Position numbers and translations under genes: made by a program. From an uncultured Chloroflexota bacterium (GTDB lineage Bacteria > Chloroflexota > Anaerolineae > Anaerolineales > Anaerolineaceae), in assembly GCA_902774215.1 (NCBI GenBank), contig CACYHU010000054.1:1-64000 (forward strand): a stretch of DNA of 64,000 nucleotides, given 5' to 3'. Under the pieces are notes generated by a model. That model worked only from the letters and a program-made list of their open reading frames with translations. It did not search any database and had not been told where the DNA came from. Positions 34,384-44,600 of this stretch are shown piece after piece; positions within the stretch are counted from its first letter, which is position 1; each line of letters begins with the position of its first letter.

Positions 34384-36603
34384 ATGCAAAAAAACAAAGT
34401 TCTACCGGCAATTCTTTTGCTGACCGCTTTCATTGGCAGTCTTTTCCTGATCAACAGAGACCTGTTTCATTATTCATATACATTTCCTTTCAGCCGCAGC
34501 TTTACACCTGAAGAAAACACAAAAGGGACCTACCCGGTTACTGAGGCATTTCCATTGAAGCGTGGAACGTATCAAATGAATTTATCGGGATTTTCAGAAG
34601 GGATCGGAAACGGTTGTTATGTATTGGATGCAAAAGATGAAATCGTTTATTCCGCAGACATACCTGCCGGAGAAATAAGCGATCCCTATTATTTTGAGCT
34701 TTCCTCGAATAACTCAGTCCGTATTGGTTTTGCCTATGATCCGGAATACGGAAGTCTTGAAATTGACCGGATTTTACTGCAAAGTGACCATATCCTTTAT
34801 AAAGAATCGCTGATCCGACACCTTATTTTTTCATTTCTGACTGCCATTGTTTTTATTTACCTCGGACTGCGAATTCTAAAGCCGGATTTTACGCAAACAG
34901 TCAAAAACAAAACAGGAATCGATTTGCCCGCACGTGAAAAGGTTTTCATTTTTCTTATATTCCTTACATTGCTGGCAACCTGGCCATGTTTCGACATAAC
35001 ACGGTTTACGGAAGGGGATGACTTCTTTTTCCATCTGTCGCGGATCGAAGGAATGGCCGCCTCATTAAAAGCCGGTTATTTTCCTCCCCGCATTCTGCTC
35101 GGGTGGATGGAAAATTACGGTGTCGGCAGCGGTTTTTATTATCCGGATCTTTTTATGCTCATCCCCGCCGGTCTTCATGCAGTCGGTATTTCTTCGATAG
35201 ACTCAATGCGGATCTTTCTGATCCTCTGCACCTTTTTTTCATTGCTGACCGTTTACCTTGCCGCAAAAAATATCTGCGGGGGCACTTGTATAGCAGGAAT
35301 TATTGCTGCAGCGCTCTATGCCTTTGCCGCATACCGTCTGACATGCGTTTTTTATCGGAATGCTTTGGGGGAAGTCCAGTCATTTATATTCTACCCGCTG
35401 ATTTTATGGGGGCTGATCGAGATCCTGCGTGGAAATGTTCAGAAATGGTATTTATTCGCAATGGGATTTTTCGGTCTGCTTATGTCACACCTGATCAGTC
35501 TGGCAATTTCCGGCGTTTTATGTGCAGTTTGCTTATTATTTTATATACCAAGGATCATAAAAAACGTGGAGATCCTGACAGCACTGCTGAAAGCGGCTGT
35601 TGTTACTATTCTTTTAGGAGCATTCTTTCTGCTGCCTATGGCCGAACAGGCCGCAAAAAATGAACTGGAGATCAATGTTTTTCTGAAACAGCCTTTTGAG
35701 ATCACGATCATAAACCTGATGACTCATGAAAGCATCATTTACCCGTTTTCGCCATGGGATCACATCAACAACATCGCCAATATCTATCCCGGATATGCTC
35801 TTTTGTTTATCCCGGTCATGCGTCTGGTTTTCCTGAGAGGAAAGGGAAAGGATCATCAGATAAAAACTGCTGATCAGATCATGATATCAGGCTTGCTTTT
35901 ACTGATCGCCGGGACAGATTTGTTTCCATGGCAATTACCCTTTTTCAAGTGGTTCCTTGGGAAAATCCAGTTCAGCTGGCGTTTATACGGCGCAGCCACA
36001 GTACTCCTGTGCACTGCAGGAGGAATATATTTTGAAAAGATTTATATCACTTCCATCCACAAAAAAGGCGCTGTTATTCTAATGCTCGGGCTGGCAATAC
36101 TTTCCGGTTTTCCGATATTGGTCCACACCTGGAACACCAAGCTCTATCCGGTCGAACAATTAAGACTGTCTGATAAAATTATTAACGGTGTTGAATATGT
36201 GCCGCATGACTTTTTCTATCCTTTCCAGATCAGCACCAGAAACCGGGTAATTACTGATGAATCACAGGTAACAATAACCGATGGCAGAAGGCAGAAGCTT
36301 GGTTATTTCTTCTCATTTATTCGGAAATCTGAAGGGAAACCGCAGGATTATTCCCTCCCGCTGATCTATTATTATGGATACCGGGGCACACTGACAGACG
36401 AAAACGGTTCTGTAAAAAGCATTCCGGTCTTCAGAGATGAAAGCGGATTGGTGCAAGTCAGTGATGAAGGAATTTCGAAAGGAACGATCAACGTCTTCTA
36501 CGCAAAAACAACGGTACAAAAACTCAGCGAAGGGATATCGCTTTCAACGCTGCTGCTGATCCTGTTCCTAACGATCAGGAAAAAACATCCGGATGTAAAA
36601 TAA
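34384..36603 (+). CDS. PTPS-related GT-C membrane protein, copy 2
   Basis: 739 residues, same length and architecture as the gene before it, with long near-identical stretches (RILLGWMENYGVGSGFYYPD; FRIFLILCTFFSLLTVYLAAKN-like region) and divergence concentrated in the extracytoplasmic N-terminal domain and the loop near residues 440-490. It starts 31 bp after copy 1 with a poor SD, so translation may depend on copy 1. Likely modifies the same polymer with a different sugar or acceptor specificity (inference). Confidence 0.75.
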   Translation: MQKNKVLPAILLLTAFIGSLFLINRDLFHYSYTFPFSRSFTPEENTKGTYPVTEAFPLKRGTYQMNLSGFSEGIGNGCYVLDAKDEIVYSADIPAGEISDPYYFELSSNNSVRIGFAYDPEYGSLEIDRILLQSDHILYKESLIRHLIFSFLTAIVFIYLGLRILKPDFTQTVKNKTGIDLPAREKVFIFLIFLTLLATWPCFDITRFTEGDDFFFHLSRIEGMAASLKAGYFPPRILLGWMENYGVGSGFYYPDLFMLIPAGLHAVGISSIDSMRIFLILCTFFSLLTVYLAAKNICGGTCIAGIIAAALYAFAAYRLTCVFYRNALGEVQSFIFYPLILWGLIEILRGNVQKWYLFAMGFFGLLMSHLISLAISGVLCAVCLLFYIPRIIKNVEILTALLKAAVVTILLGAFFLLPMAEQAAKNELEINVFLKQPFEITIINLMTHESIIYPFSPWDHINNIANIYPGYALLFIPVMRLVFLRGKGKDHQIKTADQIMISGLLLLIAGTDLFPWQLPFFKWFLGKIQFSWRLYGAATVLLCTAGGIYFEKIYITSIHKKGAVILMLGLAILSGFPILVHTWNTKLYPVEQLRLSDKIINGVEYVPHDFFYPFQISTRNRVITDESQVTITDGRRQKLGYFFSFIRKSEGKPQDYSLPLIYYYGYRGTLTDENGSVKSIPVFRDESGLVQVSDEGISKGTINVFYAKTTVQKLSEGISLSTLLLILFLTIRKKHPDVK

Positions 36604-36680
36604 AAAATACCTGAGTGAACAGGTTCAGATGGAGATAAGGCGCTGATTGATGTAAAGGAGAGACACCGCCCATGAATGCA

Positions 36681-36715
36681 GCAAAAAAATGAGGAAGATT
36701 TCCTCATTTTTTTGC
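36681..36715. terminator. Bidirectional terminator between GT-C cluster and argS
   Basis: GCAAAAAAATGAGGA (36681-36695) and TCCTCATTTTTTTGC (36701-36715) form a 15-bp perfect stem with A- and T-runs in its base, suited to stop transcripts from both sides. Confidence 0.88.
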
Positions 36716-36737
36716 ATTGTAACAGAAAGGATAGAAA

Positions 36738-38498
36738 CTACATCATCTCCGGCGTATCGATTCCCAGCAGAGCTAAGCAGACGATGATTGCCTGACGGGC
36801 TGCGGCGGAAAGGCGCAGACGGTAGTTCATTACATTTTCGTTTTCCTGGATCACCGGACAGTTACGGTAAAAATTGTTATAAACCTGAGCCAAGTCATAA
36901 GCCAGATTTGCCAGGTACAACGTTTTCAATTCCTTCGCGGATCGCTGAATTTCCTTCGGCACCCGGGCGATCAGATCGATCAGCTGTACTTCGCTGTCTG
37001 TCAGTTCATATTCAGGAGCCAGAGATCCGGGCAGCACACCACCGGCTTTACGCAGAATGGAATTTGCCCGGACTGCCGCATACTGGATATAGGGAGCAGC
37101 CTGTCCATTGAAATCCAATGCAGCTTCCCAGTCGAAGGTGACGATCTTGGTATTATCCCGGGAAAGCATTGAATATTTTAATGCACCGATTGCCACTGTG
37201 TGAGCGATTTCCTTCTTGGTTTCTTCAGGCAGTTCCGGATTCTTTTCGTTTACGATGGCAAGCGCGCGGGCAGTTGCTTCAACCAACAGATCCTGCAGGA
37301 AAACCACCGTACCGTCACGGGAAGACATGGTCACATTGCCGGGCAGATTAACGATCTCATAAGCCAGATGGATCAGGTTCTTTGTCCACGGATAACCCAT
37401 CAGCTCCATGGTTTTGAATATCTGCTGCATATAAAGCGACTGACGGACATCAATAACATAAATTGACTTCGTCAGGTCAAACTGCTCAAATTTTTTGATG
37501 GCAAGGGAAAGATCCTTTGTAGCGTAAAGAGATGTCCCATCGGAACGCAGCACAACCAGCACACGGTATTTATCTTTCGTCCCGCACAAATCGTCAAGCT
37601 TGACAACAACAGCTCCTTCCGGCCGTTCATCGGTTGCCAGGCCTTTTTCAATAAGCTCATCAACAATCACCTTACCGGAATCTTCCACTTCACTCTCGAA
37701 GTAAAGATGGTCAAATTTCACACCCAGTTCATCATAAATATCATCAAAGCCATCCAAGCTCCACTGCCGGGTCTCTTTCCATAGAGCAACGATATCCTGA
37801 TCCCGGCGGTCCCAACGGGCAAAAAGGGCACGGATCTCAGCGTCCGCATCCGGTTCATCATGATGGCGGCGGTCGGCTTCCGCATAAATATCGCCCATCC
37901 AGCGGGTAATATCCTCTGCCGGTTTTTCACCGTTATGATATTTCAGGTAACACCACATCCATTTGATCACGTGCAGACCAATGTCACCAAGGTAATTGGC
38001 ACGCACCACTTCATCACCGGATTTTTCCAGAATGTTACAGACAGAATTACCGAGGATCACATTGCGAAGATGGCCTACATGGAAAGCCTTATGCGTATTA
38101 GGCTGGGAGAATTCCACCATCACACGTTCGCCGGTCGGTGCACCCTTGCCGTAATCATTGCCTTCGCTGAGCACTGTATCTATGACGCGCCGCGAATAGT
38201 CTTTTGTGGAAAAATAGAGATTCAGGTATCCGCGTACCGCTTCAGCCCGTTCAAAACCATCCGGCAGCTGAATGATATCTGCAATACCCTGTGCGATCTC
38301 CTGTGCGTGGGCGCCCACATTCATCTTCACGCCCTTTGCTTTCGCATCCTGCGCAGCCAGCTGGAAGAAAGAAGTCGCCATTCCCCAGTTTCCGCTGAAT
38401 GGGATCCAGGTCCACTGGATAGCTGCTTCCGGCAATCCGTTTTCTTTAAGGTAAGCATTTATCTGCTTTTCGATCAATTTTTGTTCATTTTCAAACAT
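36738..38498 (-). CDS. argS: Arginyl-tRNA synthetase
   Basis: 586 residues. Class I signature FSQPNTHKAFHVGHLRN (HIGH equivalent HVGH), the MSSRDGT loop in place of KMSKS as usual for ArgRS, RSDGTSLYATKDL, and the C-terminal anticodon-binding DALRE-type domain ending in GIDTPEMM are all present. Charges tRNA-Arg in the cytoplasm. SD AAGGA lies before the ATG. Single gene convergent with the GT-C cluster. Confidence 0.95.
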   Translation of the reverse strand: MFENEQKLIEKQINAYLKENGLPEAAIQWTWIPFSGNWGMATSFFQLAAQDAKAKGVKMNVGAHAQEIAQGIADIIQLPDGFERAEAVRGYLNLYFSTKDYSRRVIDTVLSEGNDYGKGAPTGERVMVEFSQPNTHKAFHVGHLRNVILGNSVCNILEKSGDEVVRANYLGDIGLHVIKWMWCYLKYHNGEKPAEDITRWMGDIYAEADRRHHDEPDADAEIRALFARWDRRDQDIVALWKETRQWSLDGFDDIYDELGVKFDHLYFESEVEDSGKVIVDELIEKGLATDERPEGAVVVKLDDLCGTKDKYRVLVVLRSDGTSLYATKDLSLAIKKFEQFDLTKSIYVIDVRQSLYMQQIFKTMELMGYPWTKNLIHLAYEIVNLPGNVTMSSRDGTVVFLQDLLVEATARALAIVNEKNPELPEETKKEIAHTVAIGALKYSMLSRDNTKIVTFDWEAALDFNGQAAPYIQYAAVRANSILRKAGGVLPGSLAPEYELTDSEVQLIDLIARVPKEIQRSAKELKTLYLANLAYDLAQVYNNFYRNCPVIQENENVMNYRLRLSAAARQAIIVCLALLGIDTPEMM

Positions 38499-38683
38499 GG
38501 TCTTTATCCTTCAGTTATTATTCACATGGTAATTATAAATAAAACACAGCTGTAATTCCATAATTCAGGACACAAGATTAAACGCATTATCAATTCAACC
38601 AGATGATAGACCGGTTCTGACATCATGTAATTCTCCAATCACATCTGCATGTTACAAAATTCATATTTTTGGTATGACTCATA

Positions 38684-38731
38684 ATGTCTTACAAATTTCC
38701 TATTGTCAGACAATTAATAATTGCCTGACAA
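38684..38731. promoter_or_regulatory. Three phased FadR/GntR-type operator-like sites before ygeY
   Basis: TTGTCAGACAA (38703-38713) is a perfect 11-bp palindrome fitting the GntR/FadR consensus TNGTNNNACNA; TTGCCTGACAA (38721-38731) and ATGTCTTACAA (38684-38694) fit with one deviation each. Centres are 18-19 bp apart, and the first two sites together make a 13+13-bp imperfect inverted repeat. A CATAAT box at 38680-38685 would put them over the promoter start. Confidence 0.5.
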
Positions 38732-38792
38732 ATTTTCACGCATCGTATTGCCGCAAGGCAGGGTTTTTTAACAAAAAACGGGAGGTTTTGAC

Positions 38793-40160
38793 ATGGATTT
38801 TGATGCAATCAAAAAGGCAGCCCAGGATTATGGTCCGGCTATGACCGCGTTTCTGCGGGATATGATCGCTATTCCCTCTGAAAGCTCTGAGGAAAAAGGC
38901 GTCATCCACCGCATCGCGGAAGAAATGAAAAAATTAGGTTATGACAAGGTCGAGATCGACCCGCAAGGCAATGTCTTAGGCTGGATGGGCGAAGGAGATC
39001 GCATCATTGCCATTGACAGCCACATCGATACCGTCGGTATCGGCAACATCAACAACTGGAAATTCGATCCGTACGAGGGTTACGAAAACGAAACCGAAAT
39101 CGGCGGACGCGGCGGCTCCGACCAGGAAGGCGGCATGGCATCAGCGGTTTATGGTGCGAAAATTATGAAAGACCTGAACCTGATCCCCGAAGGAACAAAA
39201 ATCCTCATCGTCGGTTCCGTTCAGGAAGAAGACTGTGACGGCCTGTGCTGGCAGTATATTCATAATGAAGATGGCATCACACCGGAATTCGTCATCTCCA
39301 CCGAACCGACAGACGGCGGTATCTACCGCGGTCACCGCGGCCGCATGGAGATCCGCGTGGATGTTAAGGGTATCTCATGCCACGGTTCCGCTCCTGAGCG
39401 CGGTGACAATGCGATCTACAAGATGGCAGAAATCATCGAAAACGTCCGTGACCTGAACCAGAATGATGCGGAGGAAGGCACCGAGATCAAAGGTCTGATC
39501 AAGATGCTCGATCCGAAGTACAACCCGGAACACTGGGAAGATGCCCGCTTCCTCGGCCGTGGTACCTGCACCGTCTCCCAGATATTCTATACATCCCCGT
39601 CCCGCTGTGCGGTTGCCGACTCCTGCGCGATCTCTATTGACCGCCGCATGACCGCCGGTGAAACATGGGATTCCTGTCTGGAGGAGATCCGTGACCTGCC
39701 GGCCTGCAGGAAATACGGCGATGATGTAAAAGTTTCCATGTATATGTACGACCGCCCCGCATGGACCGGCCTGGTTTATGAGACCGAATGTTACTTCCCG
39801 ACCTGGATCAACAAGGAAACCGCACCGCATGTTCAGGCTCTGGTTGATTCCTATCATGCCATGTTCGGTGAAGAGCGCATCGGTGCCGAAGGCGCCATGC
39901 ACCTGCGCCATCGTCCGCTGGTCGACAAATGGACCTTCTCCACGAACGGTGTTTCCATCCAGGGTCGTTACGGCATTCCCTGTGTAGGTTTTGGCCCCGG
40001 TGCTGAATCCCAGGCGCATGCCCCGAATGAAATCACCTGGAAACAGGACCTGGTCACCTGCGCAGCTGTTTATGCCGCTGTCCCGATGCTCTACAAAGGC
40101 AAAGGTGATGAGGATGTAACCGTTTACCGCGGTGGAAAAACAAACAACAATATTAAATAA
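38793..40160 (+). CDS. ygeY: YgeY family M20 amidohydrolase (selenium-linked)
   Basis: 455 residues of the M20 metallopeptidase fold: SHIDTVGIG (metal His and catalytic Asp, about 76-80), [12 protein letters not shown] (bridging Asp), VQEEDCDG (catalytic and metal Glu), [16 protein letters not shown], and a late QAHAPNE metal His. The long insert and overall sequence match the YgeY/SsnA-neighbourhood hydrolases that remove carbamoyl or acyl groups from diaminopropionate or dipeptide-like substrates in purine-degrading anaerobes. SD GGGAGG before ATG. It is followed by ygeW, its usual partner. Confidence 0.9.
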   Translation: MDFDAIKKAAQDYGPAMTAFLRDMIAIPSESSEEKGVIHRIAEEMKKLGYDKVEIDPQGNVLGWMGEGDRIIAIDSHIDTVGIGNINNWKFDPYEGYENETEIGGRGGSDQEGGMASAVYGAKIMKDLNLIPEGTKILIVGSVQEEDCDGLCWQYIHNEDGITPEFVISTEPTDGGIYRGHRGRMEIRVDVKGISCHGSAPERGDNAIYKMAEIIENVRDLNQNDAEEGTEIKGLIKMLDPKYNPEHWEDARFLGRGTCTVSQIFYTSPSRCAVADSCAISIDRRMTAGETWDSCLEEIRDLPACRKYGDDVKVSMYMYDRPAWTGLVYETECYFPTWINKETAPHVQALVDSYHAMFGEERIGAEGAMHLRHRPLVDKWTFSTNGVSIQGRYGIPCVGFGPGAESQAHAPNEITWKQDLVTCAAVYAAVPMLYKGKGDEDVTVYRGGKTNNNIK

Positions 40161-40174
40161 AGTGGCCGGTGCTC

Positions 40175-40293
40175 AGGTTTCAGGTGACAGGTATCAGTTT
40201 CTACTGTTCCCGCCGTCTGGAACCCAACCTGTAATAATAAACAAGTCAGGTTCAGAAAGAAATCGTATTGAAGACATCTGATACCTGAAACCT
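40175..40293 (+). promoter_or_regulatory. Long-range inverted repeat before ygeW
   Basis: CTGATACCTGAAACCT (40278-40293) is complementary to AGGTTTCAGG...TATCAG (40175-40197), the left arm carrying a 7-nt internal duplication. The right arm ends 4 nt before the ygeW SD AAGGAG, so pairing could affect translation or reflect an intergenic repeat element. Confidence 0.4.
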
Positions 40294-40308
40294 CTATAAG
40301 GAGTAAAA

Positions 40309-41499
40309 ATGTCTAAAGCTTACGAACTTGCAAATCATCTTGAAAAACTGAACATCAACAACATGTACAATAATGACTTTTATTGGACATGGGACAAGAC
40401 CGATGATGAAATCGACGCCATCTTCACCGTTGCCGATGCCCTGCGCGACCTGCGCGAACGGAACAAGAGCTGCCGCGTCTGGGATTCAGGACTGGCGATT
40501 TCCGTTTTCCGTGACAACTCTACACGCACCCGCTTTTCTTTCGCTTCCGCCTGTAACCTGTTGGGGCTGACCGTCAACGATCTAGATGAGAAAAAATCCC
40601 AGATCGCCCATGGTGAAACAGTACGTGAAACAGCCAACATGGTTTCCTTCATGGCAGACGTGATCGGTATCCGCGATGATATGTTCATCGGTGAAGGCCA
40701 TAAATATCAGAAGACCTTCATGGACGCAGTTGATGAAGGCTTCCACGATGGTGTTCTTGAACAGCGCCCGACCCTGGTCAACCTGCAGTGCGATGTTGAC
40801 CACCCGACTCAGTCCATGTCCGACTTCGACCACATCATCCACCATTTCGGCGGAGTGGAAAACCTGAAGGGCAAGAAGATCGTCATGTCCTGGGCATATT
40901 CTCCGTCTTATGGCAAACCGCTTTCAGTCCCACAGGGCGTTGTCGGTCTGTTTACCCGCTTCGGTATGGATGTTGTCCTTGCCCATCCGGAAGGCTATGA
41001 AATCATGTCCGATGTGGAAGAAATCGCAAAGAACAATGTCGCCAAAGGCGGCGGTACTTTCACCAAAACCAATAACATGGCAGAAGCCTTTGAAGGCGCC
41101 GATATCGTCTATCCGAAATCCTGGGCTCCTTTCGCTGCCATGGAAAAACGCACAAAGCTCTACCAGGCCGGCGATGTCGACGGCATCAACGCTTTGGAAA
41201 AGGAACTGCTCAAACAGAATGCCGAACACAAAGACTGGGCTTGCACTGAAGAACTGATGAAGAGGACCAAAGACGGCAAGGCACTTTATATGCACTGCCT
41301 CCCGGCCGATATCACCGGTCTTTCCTGCAAGGAAGGCGAAGTGGACCGCAGCGTCTTCGAACGCTACATCGACCCGCTTTATCTCGAAGCCTCCTACAAA
41401 CCGTATATCATCGCGGCTATGATCCTCACCTCCAAGGTCAAGGATCCCGCCAACTGCCTGCGCAAGCTGGATGCCGGCGGTGCCCGCAAATTATTCTGA
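40309..41499 (+). CDS. ygeW: YgeW-type knotted carbamoyltransferase
   Basis: 396 residues. FRDNSTRTRFSFASA carries the carbamoyl-phosphate STRTR motif; CDVDHPTQSMSD and MHCLPADITG are the other substrate loops of the aspartate/ornithine transcarbamylase superfamily. The extended linker and the knot-forming C-terminal half match YgeW rather than ArgF or PyrB. Thought to transfer a carbamoyl group in a fermentative carbamoyl-phosphate-yielding route; YgeY would supply or use the free amine. SD AAGGAG; 148 bp after ygeY. Confidence 0.92.
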   Translation: MSKAYELANHLEKLNINNMYNNDFYWTWDKTDDEIDAIFTVADALRDLRERNKSCRVWDSGLAISVFRDNSTRTRFSFASACNLLGLTVNDLDEKKSQIAHGETVRETANMVSFMADVIGIRDDMFIGEGHKYQKTFMDAVDEGFHDGVLEQRPTLVNLQCDVDHPTQSMSDFDHIIHHFGGVENLKGKKIVMSWAYSPSYGKPLSVPQGVVGLFTRFGMDVVLAHPEGYEIMSDVEEIAKNNVAKGGGTFTKTNNMAEAFEGADIVYPKSWAPFAAMEKRTKLYQAGDVDGINALEKELLKQNAEHKDWACTEELMKRTKDGKALYMHCLPADITGLSCKEGEVDRSVFERYIDPLYLEASYKPYIIAAMILTSKVKDPANCLRKLDAGGARKLF

Positions 41500-41521
41500 T
41501 CACTTCCGACTTTTTACAAAG

Positions 41522-41550
41522 CAGCCGGCGGAAAATACGCCGGCTGTTTT
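41522..41550 (+). terminator. Terminator after ygeW
   Basis: CAGCCGGCG (41522-41530) pairs with CGCCGGCTG (41538-41546) around a 7-nt loop, followed by TTTTTATTT. Confidence 0.88.
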
Positions 41551-41685
41551 TATTTCTCATTCCGGCTGATTAACAACATTTGATATGTCTGTTTATATAT
41601 TGCTGTACTGCCCTGGTTTCTTACGAAATCATTCATGATATACTTTTTAGCTGCAGAAAAAAGATTACGACAAGGATGGAAAATC

Positions 41686-44600
41686 ATGGCTGATAAAAAA
41701 ACAATAAATCCGCAAACCGGCCGCTATATATCAATGAAAGACTGGAACAGTCTTTTCTCTGAAGAAATGCTGCGGAATGGAAAACTGTTATACATGAAAA
41801 ATGCGGTCCGGCAGTTTTCTGATACTGAGACATCAGCCCATTCGGAAGTAATTGACGGGACCAAGGTTTATTCCGTAAATATTACCGGGGCACCCGGCAG
41901 CTATTCAACAAAATGGGATGTCAATTCTTTTTCCTGCAATTGCCGGACAAAAAGACACAGGGGAGTCTGGGATTACAAATCAGGCCAATATTATTACACA
42001 TGTGAACATGAAGCAGCAGTTTTATATTACTGGGAAGCGAAACATGGACCGTGGATATTTGAAGAATCCGATAATGAGTTCAATGCGAGAAAATATCAGG
42101 AAGAACTTAAGCGCAAAAAAGATCAGTTGAAAGCCCAAAAAGAGCTCGAGTCAAAAATGATTATTCCGGCAAAAGAATATTTCTCCACACTGCCTGCAGG
42201 CGGCTACTTTGATGTAAAACGGGCTGCGGAAAACCTGAGGACGACCCAATACGCAGTCAACCGGGCGGCTCAGATTCTGGAAACCGGACAGATTTTGATT
42301 ATTGATAAAAATGTTTCCTACGGAACAACCGGAGAGCAGGTTCTGCAGGTCAGCGGAAAAATCGGCGATGAGCTGGGTAAACACGAAACGTATATTTCTC
42401 TCAGCTTTAACGAAATTGAAAAAAGACGATGCAGCTGCGGACTTTATTACTATACAGTGCCGCCAAGCGAACCACTATGCGAACACGAACTGATCCTCCT
42501 GAAAGAAATGCAGACAATTGCCGGACAGTCCAACCTTGGTGATGCCACAGACCTGACAGCTGCGCGTTTTTTCTCAGCCATGGCAGTCCCATCGTCTCAA
42601 CAGGGGAATGACCAGCAGGAAAAGCAGGAAAAACAAAAAACACTGGTGCTTTCTCCCCGGATCATTATTAACGGCGGAAATGTGTCACTGACATTCAAAT
42701 TAGGGCGGAGCGCAGGGAATGATACATCTACAGCCGGAAGAAAGACAAAATCGCCAAATGCCTCATCTGCGAAAAGCAATGTTGTCAAAAACCTGAAAAC
42801 ACTTGTTCAGGCATTCTCGGAAGAATCGGAATTTGAACTGACAAAAAACCAAATTCTCGATTTCTCAAAAGAAGATTTCACCGATGAAAGCCTGTCCTGG
42901 CTCACCTTTGTACAGCGCAGAGTCAGCGAATCTCTGGAAGTGAATAACCGTCTGCAATCCAGGGTTTATTACGGTTATAATCCATCACTTAAAATGCAGG
43001 ATTCTTTGACCGGCGCCATGCTTGACCAGTTTTATGAGATCGCGGAAGGAAACTCTTTTGAGAGTATCAACCGCACAAACAACAACGAGACAGGAATGCT
43101 GAAAGTTGGACACGCGGATATGCGTGTCTACCTGAAATCGGAAAAGATAACAGATTCCAAAGGTACATTTTACGGTGTTCTCGTGACAGGAACCATGCCG
43201 GTGATCCTGCACGGAAGCTCAGACAGCTACATTTTAAGCGATTCCAACCTCAGCAAAATCAGCAGAGAAGAGGAAAACGTTCTGAAACCTTTCCTGTCTG
43301 CTGCTGAAAAAGACGGAAATATCCGCTTCCGTGTCGGGCTGGACAGCCTTCCGGAGTTTTATTACCGGGTCGTACCAACCTTCCTGCAATCCCGATATAT
43401 CGATTTTCAGGATAATTGCTATGAAGAAGCGGAACGGATGCTTCCGCCCGAACCGGAATTTCTCTTTCAGATGGATCTTGATCAGGATGCCTGTTTCTGC
43501 CAGGCTTATGTATCCTATGACAAGGAGAGGTTCTATTTATATGATGAAAACAGCAGCGGGGATACTTATCGGGACCGGGTTCAGGAAGACCGCATCAAGT
43601 CGATCCTTGTAAATTATTTTGAATATATTGACCCGGAACAGCAGATGGTGTGGAATTATTTATCTGATGATTATTTATATACGCTGCTGACTGAAACCAT
43701 ACCGGAACTTTCCAGATATGGTGAGGTACAGGGAAGTGAAGCTTTCAACAGGCTGAAAATACGCACTGCGCCATCTATTCAGGTGGGCGTTGGCATCGAG
43801 AGCGGCCTGATGGATATCTCCGTTATATCAAAAGATGTTTCCCCGGAAGAATTGCTGGACATACTCAACAGTTATCGGGCGAAAAAGAAATATCACCGGC
43901 TCAGAAGCGGTGATTACGTACGTCTGACACAGGATGACCGGCTGGAATCTCTTAATACGATGTTAGACGAGATCCACATGAAAGCAGAGGACATTATCGG
44001 GAAAGAGGCTCATTTGCCGATGTATCGGGCCTTGTACCTCGATTCCATGCTCAAAAAACATGAGGAACTCGCTGCAAACCGGGACCGTACCTACAAGGCG
44101 CTTGTAAAGAATTTTTCGACCATCCGTGATGCCGACTTTGAACCACCGAAGGTGCAGTCAGAGATTCTCCGCCCCTATCAAACATATGGATTCAAATGGC
44201 TCCGGACACTGACCGCTGCCGGATTCGGCGGCATTCTGGCCGATGAGATGGGACTCGGGAAAACCATCCAGGCTATCACACTTCTGCAGTCACTGAAAGA
44301 CGATGGGGATACAGGTACCAGCCTGATCGTTTGCCCGGCTTCTCTTGTCTATAACTGGCAGGAAGAGTTCAGACGATTCGCACCGGATCTTTCAGTGAAG
44401 CTGATCGTCGGATCTGCCGGGCAGCGAAAGACGATCCTCTCTGAACTTTCCCTTCCGAACAGCAAAGAAAAAGCTGACGTTCTCGTCACCAGTTATGACC
44501 TTTTCAAAAAGGACATCAGCCTGTATCACGGCATACAGTTTACGGTCATGTTCCTCGATGAAGCCCAGTATATCAAAAACCAAAAAGCGGCTGTCACCAA

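Noticed and set aside
38749-38766. TGCC-gcaa-GGCA hairpin with T-run before ygeY as an attenuator
   Set aside because: Only a 4-bp stem; too weak to call a terminator.
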